Shown: positions 10,813-18,354, counted from the first letter of the stretch. The stretch: 34,618 nt of DNA from Hyphomicrobiales bacterium (GCA_900473175.1 UCKM01000007.1:229-34846); one strand, 5' to 3'. Notes: generated by a model from the letters alone, not told the origin. Program-made: numbers and translations.

Positions 10813-11075
10813 TTGATTGTCTCCTGATCTTTTTTAAGTGCCATCTCGAGTTCGGTGTGGTCGATCGCAACAAGCTGTCTTCGGGCTGCATTGAAACCTT
10901 TTGCCGGAACGTGGATGAAAGTCGCAACGCGGTGATAGGCGAGCCAGGAAAGGCCCGCGATCACGTCCTCGTCCTCATCGATGTCATAGTCGCCCGCCGG
11001 TTGAATCCCGTCCAAACCGCGCAAGGCAAAGGGTGCGCCGAAATGCGCGGTTGAACGTTTGGTGCGTGCGGTCAT
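10809..11075 (-). CDS. Conserved hypothetical rhizobial protein (88 aa)
   Basis: The protein reads HFGAPFALRGLDGIQPAGDYDIDEDEDVIAGLSWLAYHRV..., ending in ELEMALKKDQETIK. The motif F-x-L-x-GLD-x-x-PAG-x-Y followed by a glycine-leucine segment and a hydrophobic YHRVATFIHVP strand is of a small family common on rhizobial plasmids; function unknown. The start at 11075 was chosen over the longer frame because AGAGGAA lies just upstream and the extra N-terminus looks non-coding. It is the first gene of a two-gene operon, overlapping the next by ATGA. Confidence 0.75.
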   Translation of the reverse strand: MTARTKRSTAHFGAPFALRGLDGIQPAGDYDIDEDEDVIAGLSWLAYHRVATFIHVPAKGFNAARRQLVAIDHTELEMALKKDQETIK

Positions 11076-11388
11076 GCAAATTCCTCTGCGGAACGACGCT
11101 CGACTTGGAGCCACCACTGCGCCGCAAACAACGACGCACATCGGTATCGGCAATTTGGAACGTGATTGGCGGGTCGAGGATTTTTGACGCCGCGAAGAGC
11201 CAAGGTTTGGCCAAAAGACGATCACAAAACAATGCGCTTGAATTGCGCTTTTATTACGACCGAATGTCGCGACGTCTGGCAATAAAAATCAACTCGACAA
11301 CTTTATATAACAAATAAAACTCAGTGTTTTTCCAATCTGTGGTATTATATTTTTTCGGCAGGTTCTTATATATATCAAGGAGGCCGCC
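11076..11388. other. Intergenic stretch, no gene seen
   Basis: The right half is very AT-rich (around 11280-11375) and contains the probable promoter of the small membrane peptide that follows, including TATTATATTTTTTC near 11342-11355. No other feature is supported. Confidence 0.5.
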
Positions 11389-11511
11389 ATGAAAAAACGC
11401 AATCAATTCTCGTATTATTTCTACGACCATAAGGTTATCTTGTACAAAGTCACATTTTCAGCTGCTATTGTGTTCCTTGTCTATTCAATACTCTTTGGAA
11501 TCACTTGGTAG
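11389..11511 (+). CDS. Small membrane peptide (40 aa), strong RBS
   Basis: The ORF begins MKKRNQFSYYFYDHKVILYK and continues with one hydrophobic helix (about 22-38, FSAAIVFLVYSILFGI) before ending in TW. A textbook AAGGAGG lies at 11377-11383, 5 bases before the ATG, and an AT-rich promoter-like region precedes it. Positive charges at the N-terminus predict N-in topology. The peptide is not recognised. Being short, it would be missed by usual length cut-offs, but the ribosome binding site and amphiphilic layout argue that it is translated. It stands alone between oppositely oriented small genes. Confidence 0.6.
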   Translation: MKKRNQFSYYFYDHKVILYKVTFSAAIVFLVYSILFGITW

Positions 11512-11614
11512 AATTGAGAGCGAAGGACGTGCGGCGGTCCCACTTCACGCGGCCAGGTTATTCCAGGACCCACCATTCTACGAAACCGATGTGCGCAGAC
11601 CATAAGAGGTTAAT

Positions 11615-11926
11615 TTGACTATCCATGAATTCGACGACGATCAGAACATCTTCGATATCGGTGTTTGGGAAAATGAAGGCGGAGCCCTTCATCGCTTCAG
11701 CATGCATCACCATTATGGCCGGCGTATTGAACGAAACGGATCGTGGACGGTTTACCACGTCTACACCGGACTTGCCGCTGAATTGGGCAAGCGCGCCACC
11801 ACCGGACTGAATGAGACTACGGCCACCCGGATGATGTTATCGTTGAATGCGCACAACGTGGAGCGGCGTCGGGCAGCGCGGATCGATCGGCTATTGGTTG
11901 ACAGCCCACCAACAGACTTGCCTTGA
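11615..11926 (+). CDS. Hypothetical protein (103 aa), rhizobial type
   Basis: The protein contains IFDIGVWENEGGALHR, HHHYGRRIERNGSWTVYHVYTG and TGLNETTATRMMLSLNAHNVERRRA. The pattern GVWENEGG followed by SWTVYHVFTG is one I associate with small rhizobial accessory proteins of unknown role. The start is TTG at 11615 with AAGAGG about 6 bases upstream; no ATG occurs before the conserved block (the first ATG lies within HRFSMHHHY). It is followed 10 bp later by the DUF1488 gene, so the two are probably an operon. Confidence 0.65.
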   Translation: MTIHEFDDDQNIFDIGVWENEGGALHRFSMHHHYGRRIERNGSWTVYHVYTGLAAELGKRATTGLNETTATRMMLSLNAHNVERRRAARIDRLLVDSPPTDLP

Positions 11927-11936
11927 GGATGATGAT

Positions 11937-12206
11937 ATGGCGCTAACTTTCCCCAACCGAAGCCGCAGCTATGACGAGGCACACCAGCGCGTCCGGTTCC
12001 TTGGCCACGATGGATTGTTTGAAGTTCCGTTTTTCGTCGAGGCTGCTGCCTTCCCGAGTGCCACATCGCATACGACAGAAGAGGATTGTCTTGCCGCATT
12101 CGATGCTGAGCGCGGGACGATCATCGAGGTGGCACGGCAGGTCTATTCATACGGTCACAAGAATACGTATGTGCTGACACCAGCCGATTTCAAACGGGGC
12201 GGCTAG
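11937..12206 (+). CDS. DUF1488 family protein
   Basis: This 89-residue protein has the DUF1488 layout: LTFPNRSRSYDEAHQRVRFLGHDG..EVPFFVEAAAF at the start, then EEDCLAAFDAERGTIIEVARQVYSYG and a C-terminal YVLTPADF. The ATG at 11937 is preceded by GAGGATGATGAT; the longer open frame from 11847 overlaps the preceding gene and is not used. Function is unknown; the family is frequent on rhizobial chromosomes and plasmids. It is second in a short operon with the gene at 11615. Confidence 0.85.
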   Translation: MALTFPNRSRSYDEAHQRVRFLGHDGLFEVPFFVEAAAFPSATSHTTEEDCLAAFDAERGTIIEVARQVYSYGHKNTYVLTPADFKRGG

Positions 12207-12327
12207 CAAAAACCAGCTACGGTGCACTGTTGTCGCGCCGCCGAGCTTTTACCTATCGCATCATGCAAATGACGACTTACACGCGGGAGGCGTTACATCC
12301 TCCACAATCCTGGGAGGAAAAAATGGC

Positions 12328-12558
12328 ATGGAAAAATTGACGCTCTGCCCTGTTTCGGATGAACCAGTGGTGATTTCATTTACAGAGAATGAGTTCGTTG
12401 AATTTGAGTGTTCTGGGTGCGGTCGGTTCAGGATATCCAGAACAGCGCTTGCAATGATTAAAGGCCAATCCCGAGCCGATAGAGAGGCACTCCTGAACAA
12501 CGCCAGACGCAATGCGCAGGGCGGCGTGAGGATTCCCTATATTCGCAATTTTCCTTAG
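12328..12558 (+). CDS. Hypothetical small protein with zinc-ribbon-like cysteines
   Basis: This 76-residue protein reads MEKLTLCPVSDEPVVISF..EFECSGCGRFRISRTAL..., with C7 and a CSGC pair near 30-33. Three or so cysteines in this order suggest a reduced zinc-ribbon-like or metal-binding fold, but a fourth ligand is not clear. A GGGAGGA sequence precedes the ATG at 12328 by about 9 bases. A five-codon minicistron (ATG at 12323, MAWKN) starts closer to the same Shine-Dalgarno and ends by overlapping the gene start. I recognise the CSGCGRFRIS style from rhizobial hypotheticals, but no function follows. Confidence 0.65.
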   Translation: MEKLTLCPVSDEPVVISFTENEFVEFECSGCGRFRISRTALAMIKGQSRADREALLNNARRNAQGGVRIPYIRNFP

Positions 12559-12759
12559 CTACATGCCATTCAACCGGGCAGAGGAGGTTTTCTCCCGGTA
12601 ACCACATATAAAGCATGCCTCCATGAAATTGCGGGATTTTCGGCGATCCCTGTGGTGCGTCTGGGCGGCGTGGTTTTCATTCTTCACTAGCGGTTAGTGG
12701 AACCTATTTCCGTACCATCTATTACTGTCCCATTCATTCTAAGCAATGTGGAGCAGGCA

Positions 12760-12999
12760 ATGAGCCGATACTATTTTGATCTCCACAATGGTGAAGGCCC
12801 CACGCGTGACGAGATCGGTATCGATTTGCCATCCCGCAATCAAGTTTCGAAGGAAGCGTCAAGAATTCTTCTGGATCTGGCACGCGACGAAATCTCAGTG
12901 GTAGATCGAGCCGTGATAACGGTCACGGTGCGCTCTGAAAACGGTGAACCCATTTCCGTGGCCAATCTTACCTTCAACAACGAATGGCTCAGCAAGTAA
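12760..12999 (+). CDS. DUF6894 family protein
   Basis: This 79-residue protein begins MSRYYFDLHNGEGPTRDEIGIDL, the hallmark of the small DUF6894 family (R-Y-Y/F-F-D-x-H-x-G-x-G-x-x-x-D-x-x-G). It continues with SKEASRILLDLARDEI and a C-terminal strand ITVTVRSENGEPI. The ATG at 12760 has GGAG about 8 bases upstream and matches the family start; the in-frame start at 12697 adds an unrelated tail. Function is unknown; rhizobial genomes often hold many copies. Confidence 0.85.
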   Translation: MSRYYFDLHNGEGPTRDEIGIDLPSRNQVSKEASRILLDLARDEISVVDRAVITVTVRSENGEPISVANLTFNNEWLSK

Positions 13000-13680
13000 G
13001 AATATTCTGCGAACAGTCGTCCTGTATGACGGCTTGTGGCGCAATGCGGCGACAGTTAATCTCCGTCTTTGGTCCAAAGTGGTCGGTCGAAGAAGGCGCG
13101 CTATTGTTCGGCGCGTTTGCCAAGTGCCTGCAGTCACCAAAAATTGCTTCACTCGAACGTCCGCTGGCCTAGAACTCTTTGAGTTCCGTGTGCGGTATTG
13201 GGGCGGAGTTGACGATGCCGGATGGTTGCAATTCAATACCCAAATGCCACCGCCTTGCCACACGGTGGGCAGGCGCAACTTGATGAGGTGTATTCGACGA
13301 CATACAAAGGCGGCCAGTCCTGAAGACTAACCGCCCTTATTTACAGCACCACCCACTGAAAAAGGGCCATGCCTTACTAAACTCGTCGGCTCGAAGCCGT
13401 GGAACGTTTCTTGGGCCATTGGGGCACTGGGCTATTCGCTGCAGGCCACCTGCCACTAGTTCATCTGGCTGTCCGCGAGTTGCGGATGTTCTCTGTCACA
13501 GAACGCCACAGAACAAACACTGAACCTTATGCGGCGAACTGTCAAACGGAAACGAACGATCCGAAAAGAAACTAAGTGGTAGAAAGGCACGGTTCCGAAC
13601 TTCAAAGTTCAAGACATAGCCGTTCAAGAAGTGATTGCACGCGAACAGGGTTCAGACGGCTCGCCCGGTGAAGCTATGCT
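13000..13680. other. Long stretch without a supported gene
   Basis: Several short frames exist on both strands, but none has a Shine-Dalgarno sequence together with recognisable protein character. The stretch 13330-13640 has scattered direct words (ACAGAACGCCACAGAACAAACACTG) but no clear structure. It may be decayed sequence. Confidence 0.45.
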
Positions 13681-14214
13681 TCAATCGGGTGGCGGCAAAA
13701 GTGCAATTACGTGCAACCGTAAGGATCGGCGTTTGCACTCGCCCCTGCGCCATGGGTTCAACCGGCGCTTTTCCCACCTGTCCAATTTTCCCGTACTTAG
13801 TGGCCGGGGCCGTGTTTCAATAAATATGTCCGCATCTCTGGTGGCCTCTACGCAGTGCCATTCAACCCAATCCAGAAAACCAGGATTGACGTCTGGGTAA
13901 TAATGAACGGCCACGACCCATGATTGCGGCGACTTGGTCAGCAGTTTTCTGACCCTTGGTGACTTGGCCTGCCACATCCGCAGATCGGGTGATCTACCGA
14001 CTACACAATACCGCAAATCTCTGGCGGGGAGAATCTGTCCTGTCAGGGACGCTCTTCCATCGATCACCTTCTTGCTGTTGAGGATTTGCAAGGCTTCGGT
14101 CCGCTGCGCCAGACATTTGCGATTGTGGCTGAATCCGTCACCTAATCGTGAAGGAATAAAACCGAGCGCAATGTTGTTGACCGCGATGCATAGGAACCCA
14201 TGGAAGGGAGACAA
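13681..14214 (-). pseudogene. Possible degenerate DUF982-like gene
   Basis: The open frame (177 codons from a TTG) contains near its end VEATRDADIFIETRPRPLSTGK followed by RWEKR. The neighbouring gene at 14445 has VEAAREANIFVETQTRPAPTGK followed by RWQK at its end, and the underlying DNA is also alike (13790-13855 against 14507-14565). The upstream part of the frame lacks a readable DUF982 core (no hydrophobic-WP segment), and the TTG start overlaps the ribosome binding site of the lipoprotein gene. I read it as a damaged paralogue of the 14445 gene, with only the last part recognisable. Confidence 0.35.
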
Positions 14215-14218
14215 CCTT

Positions 14219-14377
14219 ATGCGCAGTCACATCACAATCGCAGTCTTGCTCATGATCCTAACCGGTGTTGCCGGGTGCATGACCAGCCATGGAGCGCAGC
14301 ATTCCCAGCCACAGACCACGACAAACGGCGGCAGCAGTAGCCCTGGCGGTAGCGGCGGCATGGGCGGCGGCTACTAA
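14219..14377 (+). CDS. Small Gly/Ser-rich lipoprotein (52 aa)
   Basis: The N-terminus MRSHITIAVLLMILTGVAGC is a classical lipoprotein signal with a lipobox V-A-G-C (Cys20), so cleavage by Lsp and lipidation are expected. The mature part is only 33 residues, Gln/Thr/Ser/Gly-rich, ending in GGSGGMGGGY. GGAAGGGAG lies 8 bases before the ATG at 14219. A mature peptide this short is unusual. It could be an envelope-stress or lysis-type lipoprotein, but there is no evidence for a role. Confidence 0.7.
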   Translation: MRSHITIAVLLMILTGVAGCMTSHGAQHSQPQTTTNGGSSSPGGSGGMGGGY

Positions 14378-14444
14378 GGCGACCCCAGGCGGACGGACTC
14401 GCCCGAACCGGCACGGCTTTGGCTTAGGCTCAAAGATTCCAAGG

Positions 14445-14762
14445 TCAGCGTCGGCGTAACGCCGTCTTTTGCCAGCGTTGTTGTGGCTTGCCGGTTGGTG
14501 CTGGCCGCGTCTGCGTTTCAACAAAGATATTCGCCTCTCGCGCCGCCTCAACAAACGCAACGCGGGCAACAGCCGCTGAGCATTCGCCCCCAAGGCACTT
14601 CAAGAGGATTGCCTTAACCATCGAAAGCTTCGCGCCTTGTTCAATCGGCCAGTCTTCCAGCATAAATTTTGCGGCGTCGTAAACGGACGTGATCGCTACG
14701 AACTGCCCTCGCTTCCGTCCGAAAACCTGCATCATCTTGAATGTCTTGTAATCCTCATACAT
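14445..14762 (-). CDS. DUF982-like protein
   Basis: This 105-residue protein includes VAITSVYDAAKFMLEDWPIEQGAKLSMVKAILLKCLGG....ARVAFVEAAREANIFVET. Its order (short strand, helix ending in a hydrophobic-x-x-WP, helix with Cys, helix with A-F-x-x-A-A-x-E-A) matches DUF982, a family expanded on rhizobial plasmids with unknown function. The ATG at 14762 was chosen; an upstream TTG at 14801 adds residues outside the family, and neither has a good Shine-Dalgarno. It lies just downstream of the Sel1-repeat gene on the same strand (about 60 bp away) and may be co-transcribed with it. Confidence 0.65.
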   Translation of the reverse strand: MYEDYKTFKMMQVFGRKRGQFVAITSVYDAAKFMLEDWPIEQGAKLSMVKAILLKCLGGECSAAVARVAFVEAAREANIFVETQTRPAPTGKPQQRWQKTALRRR

Positions 14763-14822
14763 CCCGGCAATGTAGGCAATGATCGCGAGATTTCGAATCA
14801 ATCGTTTTTATTATTTCTTGCG

Positions 14823-15620
14823 TCAGTTCGGCGACGGCTTCCATTCGCGCGCCAGGCGCTGTGCCTCGGCGAGTTGGTCAGGAGTCATCTGACCGGCTAG
14901 GCTATCCCGAGCTTTAACAGCCGTCTCTTCGCCCTGCGAGGCGGAAAGGTTGAACCACATGTGCGCAAGCACGTAATCCTGCGGGACGCCTAGGCCTTTG
15001 GCGTACATGACGGCAAGGAAAGACCGGGCCTTTACCTCGCCTTGATCGGCAGCAAGGTGAAACCACTTCACCGCCTTGGCGTGATCCTGCGGCACGCCGC
15101 GGCCCTTCTCGTACATAACGCCGAGGTTTTTCTGGGCCGTTGCATAACCCTGGTCGGCAGCGAGGCGATACCAGTTCACAGCCTTTGAGTAGTTCCGCGC
15201 GACGCCTTGGCCTTTTTCGTACATGAAGCCGAGGTTGACCTGTGCCCTCGCGTTGCCCTGGTCGGCAGCAAGGCGATACCATTTCATAGCCTCGGCGTGG
15301 TCCCGCGAGACGCCGAGGCCCTCGGCGTACATGCGGCCGAGGTTGCACTGGGCTTTGGCATCGCCTTGATCTGCAGCGAGGCGATACCATTTCAGAGCCT
15401 TTGAGTAGTCTTGCGGGACGCCTTCGCCCTTGGCGTACATGATGGCAAGGTTGACCTGGGCTTTGGCCTCGCCCTGGTCGGCAGCGAGGCGATACAACTC
15501 CACTGCCTTAGCGTAATCGCCACTCTTATCTGCCGCGTAGCCGTCCTCGAGCGGTCCAGCAGCCGCCGAACCCGCTAGCATGACACCAATCACAACTCCA
15601 GCGATAATACGCCTCAGCAT
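14823..15620 (-). CDS. Secreted Sel1-repeat (TPR-like) protein
   Basis: This 265-residue protein has an N-terminal signal peptide (RRIIAGVVIGVMLAGSAAAG, cleavage near residue 21). About six 36-residue Sel1-like repeats fill the rest, each of the form A-x-x-(W/L)-Y-R-L-A-A-D-Q-G-x-A-x-A-Q-x-N-L-G-x-M-Y-x-x-G-x-G-V-x-x-D. Repeats span about 36-240 and are very alike, indicating recent internal duplication. Such proteins form solenoids that bind other proteins, often in the periplasm. AGGAAGAGG precedes the ATG at 15620. A GC-rich dyad (about 15649-15681) and a degenerate copy of the dispersed repeat (15706-15757) lie just upstream. Confidence 0.9.
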   Translation of the reverse strand: MLRRIIAGVVIGVMLAGSAAAGPLEDGYAADKSGDYAKAVELYRLAADQGEAKAQVNLAIMYAKGEGVPQDYSKALKWYRLAADQGDAKAQCNLGRMYAEGLGVSRDHAEAMKWYRLAADQGNARAQVNLGFMYEKGQGVARNYSKAVNWYRLAADQGYATAQKNLGVMYEKGRGVPQDHAKAVKWFHLAADQGEVKARSFLAVMYAKGLGVPQDYVLAHMWFNLSASQGEETAVKARDSLAGQMTPDQLAEAQRLAREWKPSPN

Positions 15621-15705
15621 GACGACCTCTTCCTGACGATCTCATAGCAGCAGCGCCCCGCCCGCCCAGGGCGAGGCTGCTCGATACTGCGTCAATTAGC
15701 ATTAC

Positions 15706-15757
15706 GCTCGGGGGAAATCTTGTGTTCAGCTGCCAATTTCATGCGCTACGATGCCAG
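15706..15757 (+). repeat. Dispersed repeat, degenerate copy D
   Basis: GCTCG....AGCTGCCAATTTCATGCGCTACGATGCCA follows the same order as the right end of copy A (GCTCG....GGCTGCCAATCTTATGTGCGTTGACGCCAAT), with a short internal deletion. It sits upstream of the leftward Sel1 gene. Confidence 0.4.
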
Positions 15758-15902
15758 CGACATCGTTACCCGCCAGCAAGCGCATCCGGATGCACGACCA
15801 ACCAAGCAGGATTGTCGCACCGCCCATCATAAAAGCAATGCGGCGAGAGGCTCGCCACAATCAGGTTTTTCCCTCGATTGTTTGGCAAAAAGTATGGTTG
15901 GA

Positions 15903-16363
15903 TCAAAATCGGACCGTGATGAATGCTCCGCCCTGCTGCTTTATAAACTCAGCCTGGCGAATCTCCTGCGGCGTAGAACGATTGCGGATATGAGACAGCT
16001 TGCCCCACGCTGTATCTGACTGGCCCCGCGTGACATCCTCACACTTGACCATGTCTTTGATGCCGATGATGGTCATTAAGACGTACTGGCGCTGCAATAC
16101 CGCCCTGTCAGCTTCATAAACAAGCTGGCAATCTGCATCTACTTTCACAGCCACTCTCATCCAATTACCCTCAACCATAGAATAACGAGAAACACCGGGC
16201 GCAACTCGTTCAACAAGAGGTGTCTTTGTGGGAAGTTTGGCGTCGCGGCCCCATTGCATCATTGGAAGGTATTCCTCGATTGCAGGCCAACACGACAGTC
16301 GGCGACAGAAAGAACTCGACGCGCTGCTACTATGGCGACGAGCGCCAGAACCAACTTCTTCAT
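15903..16363 (-). pseudogene. Secreted protein gene, apparently frameshifted
   Basis: An ATG at 16363, with GAAAGAG upstream, opens a perfect signal peptide start, MKKLVLALVAIVAA, but that frame stops after about 34 codons near 16260. The following leftward frame, open to 15903, carries a coherent protein (EEYLPMMQWGRDAKLPTKTP, VEGNWMRVAVKVDADCQLVY, RQAEFIKQQGG). The open frame of the second part also runs upstream through the dispersed repeat A, which explains its misleading length of 207 codons. I infer that a single-base change between about 16260 and 16325 split one secreted protein of about 150 residues. The family is not recognised. An alternative is that only the second part is translated, from an internal Met. 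Confidence 0.45.
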
Positions 16364-16377
16364 TAGTACTCTTTCGA

Positions 16378-16527
16378 TTGGTGTGAGCACGTTTGCGCCC
16401 AGTTCCAAAACGAGCGCCGGCGAGGCTCAATGGCCTGCCAAATTCCAACCATGTGGGCGTTTCAATAGCAGCTCGAAAAAATTCACGCTTGCGTTTGGCT
16501 GCCAATCTTATGTGCGTTGACGCCAAT
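16378..16527 (+). repeat. Dispersed repeat, copy A (150 bp)
   Basis: It is about 80 percent identical over its whole length to copy B (18153-18306), in the same orientation. Shared blocks include CGAGCGCC, GGCTCAATGGCCTGCC, ATTCCAACCATG and CTGCCAATCTT, ending in GACGCCAAT. It lies immediately upstream of the frameshifted secreted-protein gene (start 16363). A small dyad AGGC-N6-GCCT is central. Confidence 0.75.
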
Positions 16528-16612
16528 CAATATCAACGCCTTTACGCGGAATTTGCTGCGCAACGGCCAAGGCTTCCGATATCCTAAAAGCCAATGGAAT
16601 GGAGGTCTGGCG

Positions 16613-16959
16613 TCATTCCTTGCGCTGAATGCGGTCGAGCGCTCCGGACCTCAAGGCTGCGACCATCTCAGCATAGGCGCTTGAATCGCTTTGCTTGAGA
16701 TTGCGCAACTGCACGGAGCGTTGATCTTGAACCCACTCTTGCGGGTCAGCATCGGGATGCATCGCGATGAGGTGATCAAGTTGCGTTTCACCCCACGTGA
16801 CTTGCAGTCGATTGCCATGTTGTATGACCACACCCGTTTACGATCTGACTCATATTCGAGCAAGACACGGCCAATGCTGACGTTGCCATCAACGTAAGCG
16901 CAGAAGTCGTGGTGTAGCGGCTCGCGGCCAATGACCGTGCGTCGCCATGTAATCTTCAT
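16613..16959 (-). pseudogene. Hypothetical gene split by a probable frameshift
   Basis: From ATG 16959 the frame reads MKITWRRTVIGREPLHHDFC, then VDGNVSIGRVLLEYESDRKR, then loses protein character (CKSRGVKRNLITSSRCIP). The other leftward frame, open from about 16834 to 16613, reads VIQHGNRLQVTWGETQLDHL...DADPQEWVQDQRS...YAEMVAALRSGALDRIQRKE, which is credible protein. Joining them near 16830-16845 gives one protein of about 115 residues. The first part resembles small rhizobial proteins with the pattern R-D-F-x-A-Y-x-D-G-x-x-I-G-R. Either a frameshift mutation or two overlapping short genes is possible; I favour the mutation. Confidence 0.35.
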
Positions 16960-17039
16960 GGGAAAGGATTCCGCGAATCGCCGGTAACTGCAATGCAGCA
17001 TATTATCCTATGAAGAGAAAAAGTTCCTTTTAGCAATCT

Positions 17040-17062
17040 GGTGCTGGATTAGTTCCAGCACC
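17040..17062 (-). terminator. Hairpin over the extension's stop codon, possible terminator
   Basis: GGTGCTGGA and TCCAGCACC form a perfect 9-bp stem with a 5-base loop. On the leftward strand it sits on the TAA (17049-17051) that ends the extension frame of the ClpP-fold gene. No strong U tract follows, so termination is uncertain. Confidence 0.45.
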
Positions 17063-17300
17063 TGTCCTGCGCCTTCTCTTTGTTAGTCCAGAAAAACATT
17101 TTTGGATATGTACCGCCCATAACCGCGGCGAAGTGGCCACTTTTGACGGCGGTTCTACCGGTTACCACAGTTTGGCTTGGGTCATCGTTACCCTTACGAA
17201 TATTCGTGATTTCGAATACTCGCTTGCCTACCTGAATGGTTTTATCCCCATACCATCTAACCTCGTAATAGTCTTTGTTGCGGTGCTTTGGCAGGTCATG
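17049..17300 (-). other. Out-of-frame C-terminal extension of the ClpP-fold gene
   Basis: Downstream of, and overlapping, the 3' end of the 17986 gene, another leftward frame is open from a TAG near 17310 to TAA at 17049-17051. It reads HDLPKHRNKDYYEVRWYGDK, then VGKRVFEITNIRKGNDDPSQ, then SGHFAAVMGG and FFWTNKEKAQDRCWN. This is clearly protein-like, has no ATG, GTG or TTG near its beginning, and cannot start by itself. It therefore looks like the natural C-terminal domain of the upstream protein, cut off by a one-base frameshift between about 17270 and 17305. No standard X-XXY-YYZ slippery heptamer is in frame there. Confidence 0.6.
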
Positions 17301-17986
17301 GAATAGCTATCCGTAGCCTGAGTTTCTGGAGCGGAGTTAGGTATGTTTGGTACTGTTGGCGTTGGCGGGGCAGGCGGAGTAACGGCGCCGGGTGTTTTCC
17401 AGAACGTAACCCAGTTGCCTGTATGTGCAGGACTCAGCCATGTTATGTCGTCGGACGACGTTGTAACAATCGCTGCAATGACAGTTGCTGGAGCACCAAG
17501 CGCGGTCATAAACCTTGCGATATCTACGGTACCGTCACCAGACTCAACGCCCTCTATACTGGAGCTGTGCACCCCAAGTTTGGCGCCCTCCCAAGCATAA
17601 CGGTATCTGCCACCCGCAAAGGCAATCATGCAGGCTGAGGAGCATTCCTCGGCGCTACCAATTATTGTGTCTATGTTCATATTGCGAATGAAGCGGGCCA
17701 TGGAGTAGGCCGGTGCTACAAAGCCACCCGGGCTATTGAACTCAATGTATTCAGTTCTCGCACCTCTTTCGGTACGAGCCATCAGAACGTTCATCAAACG
17801 TTGGTCATCGCCCATCTCAATCCTACCTTCTACAAGAAGGGTGGTGGGATGCTCATCTAACTTATAGAATTCTGCGGAGTGAGCTGCGGTCGACAACAGA
17901 CACGCCGCGGCGACGGCTAGAAGTTTTTTGCTTTTTGCGCCGTCCAGCCCTGTAAAGGTTGCCAATGCGACGATGAACTTCTTCAC
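17228..17986 (-). CDS. Periplasmic ClpP/crotonase-fold protein (COG3904-like), 3' end frameshifted
   Basis: This 252-residue protein has a signal peptide region (KKLLAVAAACLLSTAAHSAE, cleavage about residue 38). A ClpP-like domain follows: VEGRIEMGDDQRL, then IEFNSPGGFVAPAYSMARFI, SAEECSSACMIAFAGG and AKLGVHSS. The SPGG loop, the S-S-A-C motif with the candidate nucleophile Ser, and the GVH histidine match secreted ClpP-like proteins. A Pro-rich linker (PPAPPTPTVPNIP) leads to a C-terminus that ends soon after in this frame. The rest of the expected domain continues in another frame (17049-17300). The start is GTG at 17986 with AAAGGGAT upstream. Likely role: periplasmic peptidase or peptidase-like binding protein. 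Confidence 0.75.
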   Translation of the reverse strand: MKKFIVALATFTGLDGAKSKKLLAVAAACLLSTAAHSAEFYKLDEHPTTLLVEGRIEMGDDQRLMNVLMARTERGARTEYIEFNSPGGFVAPAYSMARFIRNMNIDTIIGSAEECSSACMIAFAGGRYRYAWEGAKLGVHSSSIEGVESGDGTVDIARFMTALGAPATVIAAIVTTSSDDITWLSPAHTGNWVTFWKTPGAVTPPAPPTPTVPNIPNSAPETQATDSYSMTCQSTATKTITRLDGMGIKPFR

Positions 17987-18152
17987 TTCGATATCCCTTT
18001 AGGAAAGGAGCGTGATTGCTCCACACTCCCACTCGCAGGGCGAGGGGGAAGATGCAGCTATCAGTTACGAAGGTTGGGACGACGCCCGGAGGGTGTCTTC
18101 CTATCTGTGAGGCAGCTTGCTTAGCAGCTTCTTACATCTGGATAATTTTCGT

Positions 18153-18306
18153 TTGGGGTGTGGGCACATTCGGCCCAATTCCACAAACGAGCGCCAGGCG
18201 AAGGCTCAATGGCCTGCCGAATTCCAACCATGCGGGCGTTCTAATACCAGTTCAAACTAATTCGTGCTTGCGATTAGCTGCCAATCTTCTGGGTTAGGAC
18301 GCCAAT
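18153..18306 (+). repeat. Dispersed repeat, copy B (154 bp)
   Basis: This is a full-length match to copy A, ending in GGACGCCAAT. It lies 167 bp upstream of the GTG of the leftward ClpP-fold gene. A GC-rich dyad (18318-18338) follows immediately on one side, and another weak one (CTCGC-AGG-GCGAG, about 18029-18041) lies between B and the gene. Confidence 0.75.
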
Positions 18307-18317
18307 CCGCGCCGTGT

Positions 18318-18338
18318 CCCCTCGCACTCGGCGAGGGG
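18318..18338. terminator. GC hairpin downstream of the 18355 gene
   Basis: CCCCTCGC pairs with GCGAGGGG around ACTCG, a perfect 8-bp stem. It is 17 bp past the stop of the leftward gene 18355-18861. No U tract follows, so it may be a terminator without a tail or a small dispersed palindrome. Confidence 0.4.
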
Positions 18339-18354
18339 CAGTTGAGGAGGGATT

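Noticed and set aside
12623-12697. 24-codon ORF MKLRDFRRSLWCVWAAWFSF
   Set aside because: It is hydrophobic and could be a peptide, but no Shine-Dalgarno precedes it, and the G/C-rich Trp/Arg content fits a chance frame.
17260-17310. Programmed -1 frameshift at the ClpP-fold gene
   Set aside because: No in-frame X-XXY-YYZ heptamer was found at the change point; a simple mutation or sequence error is more likely.
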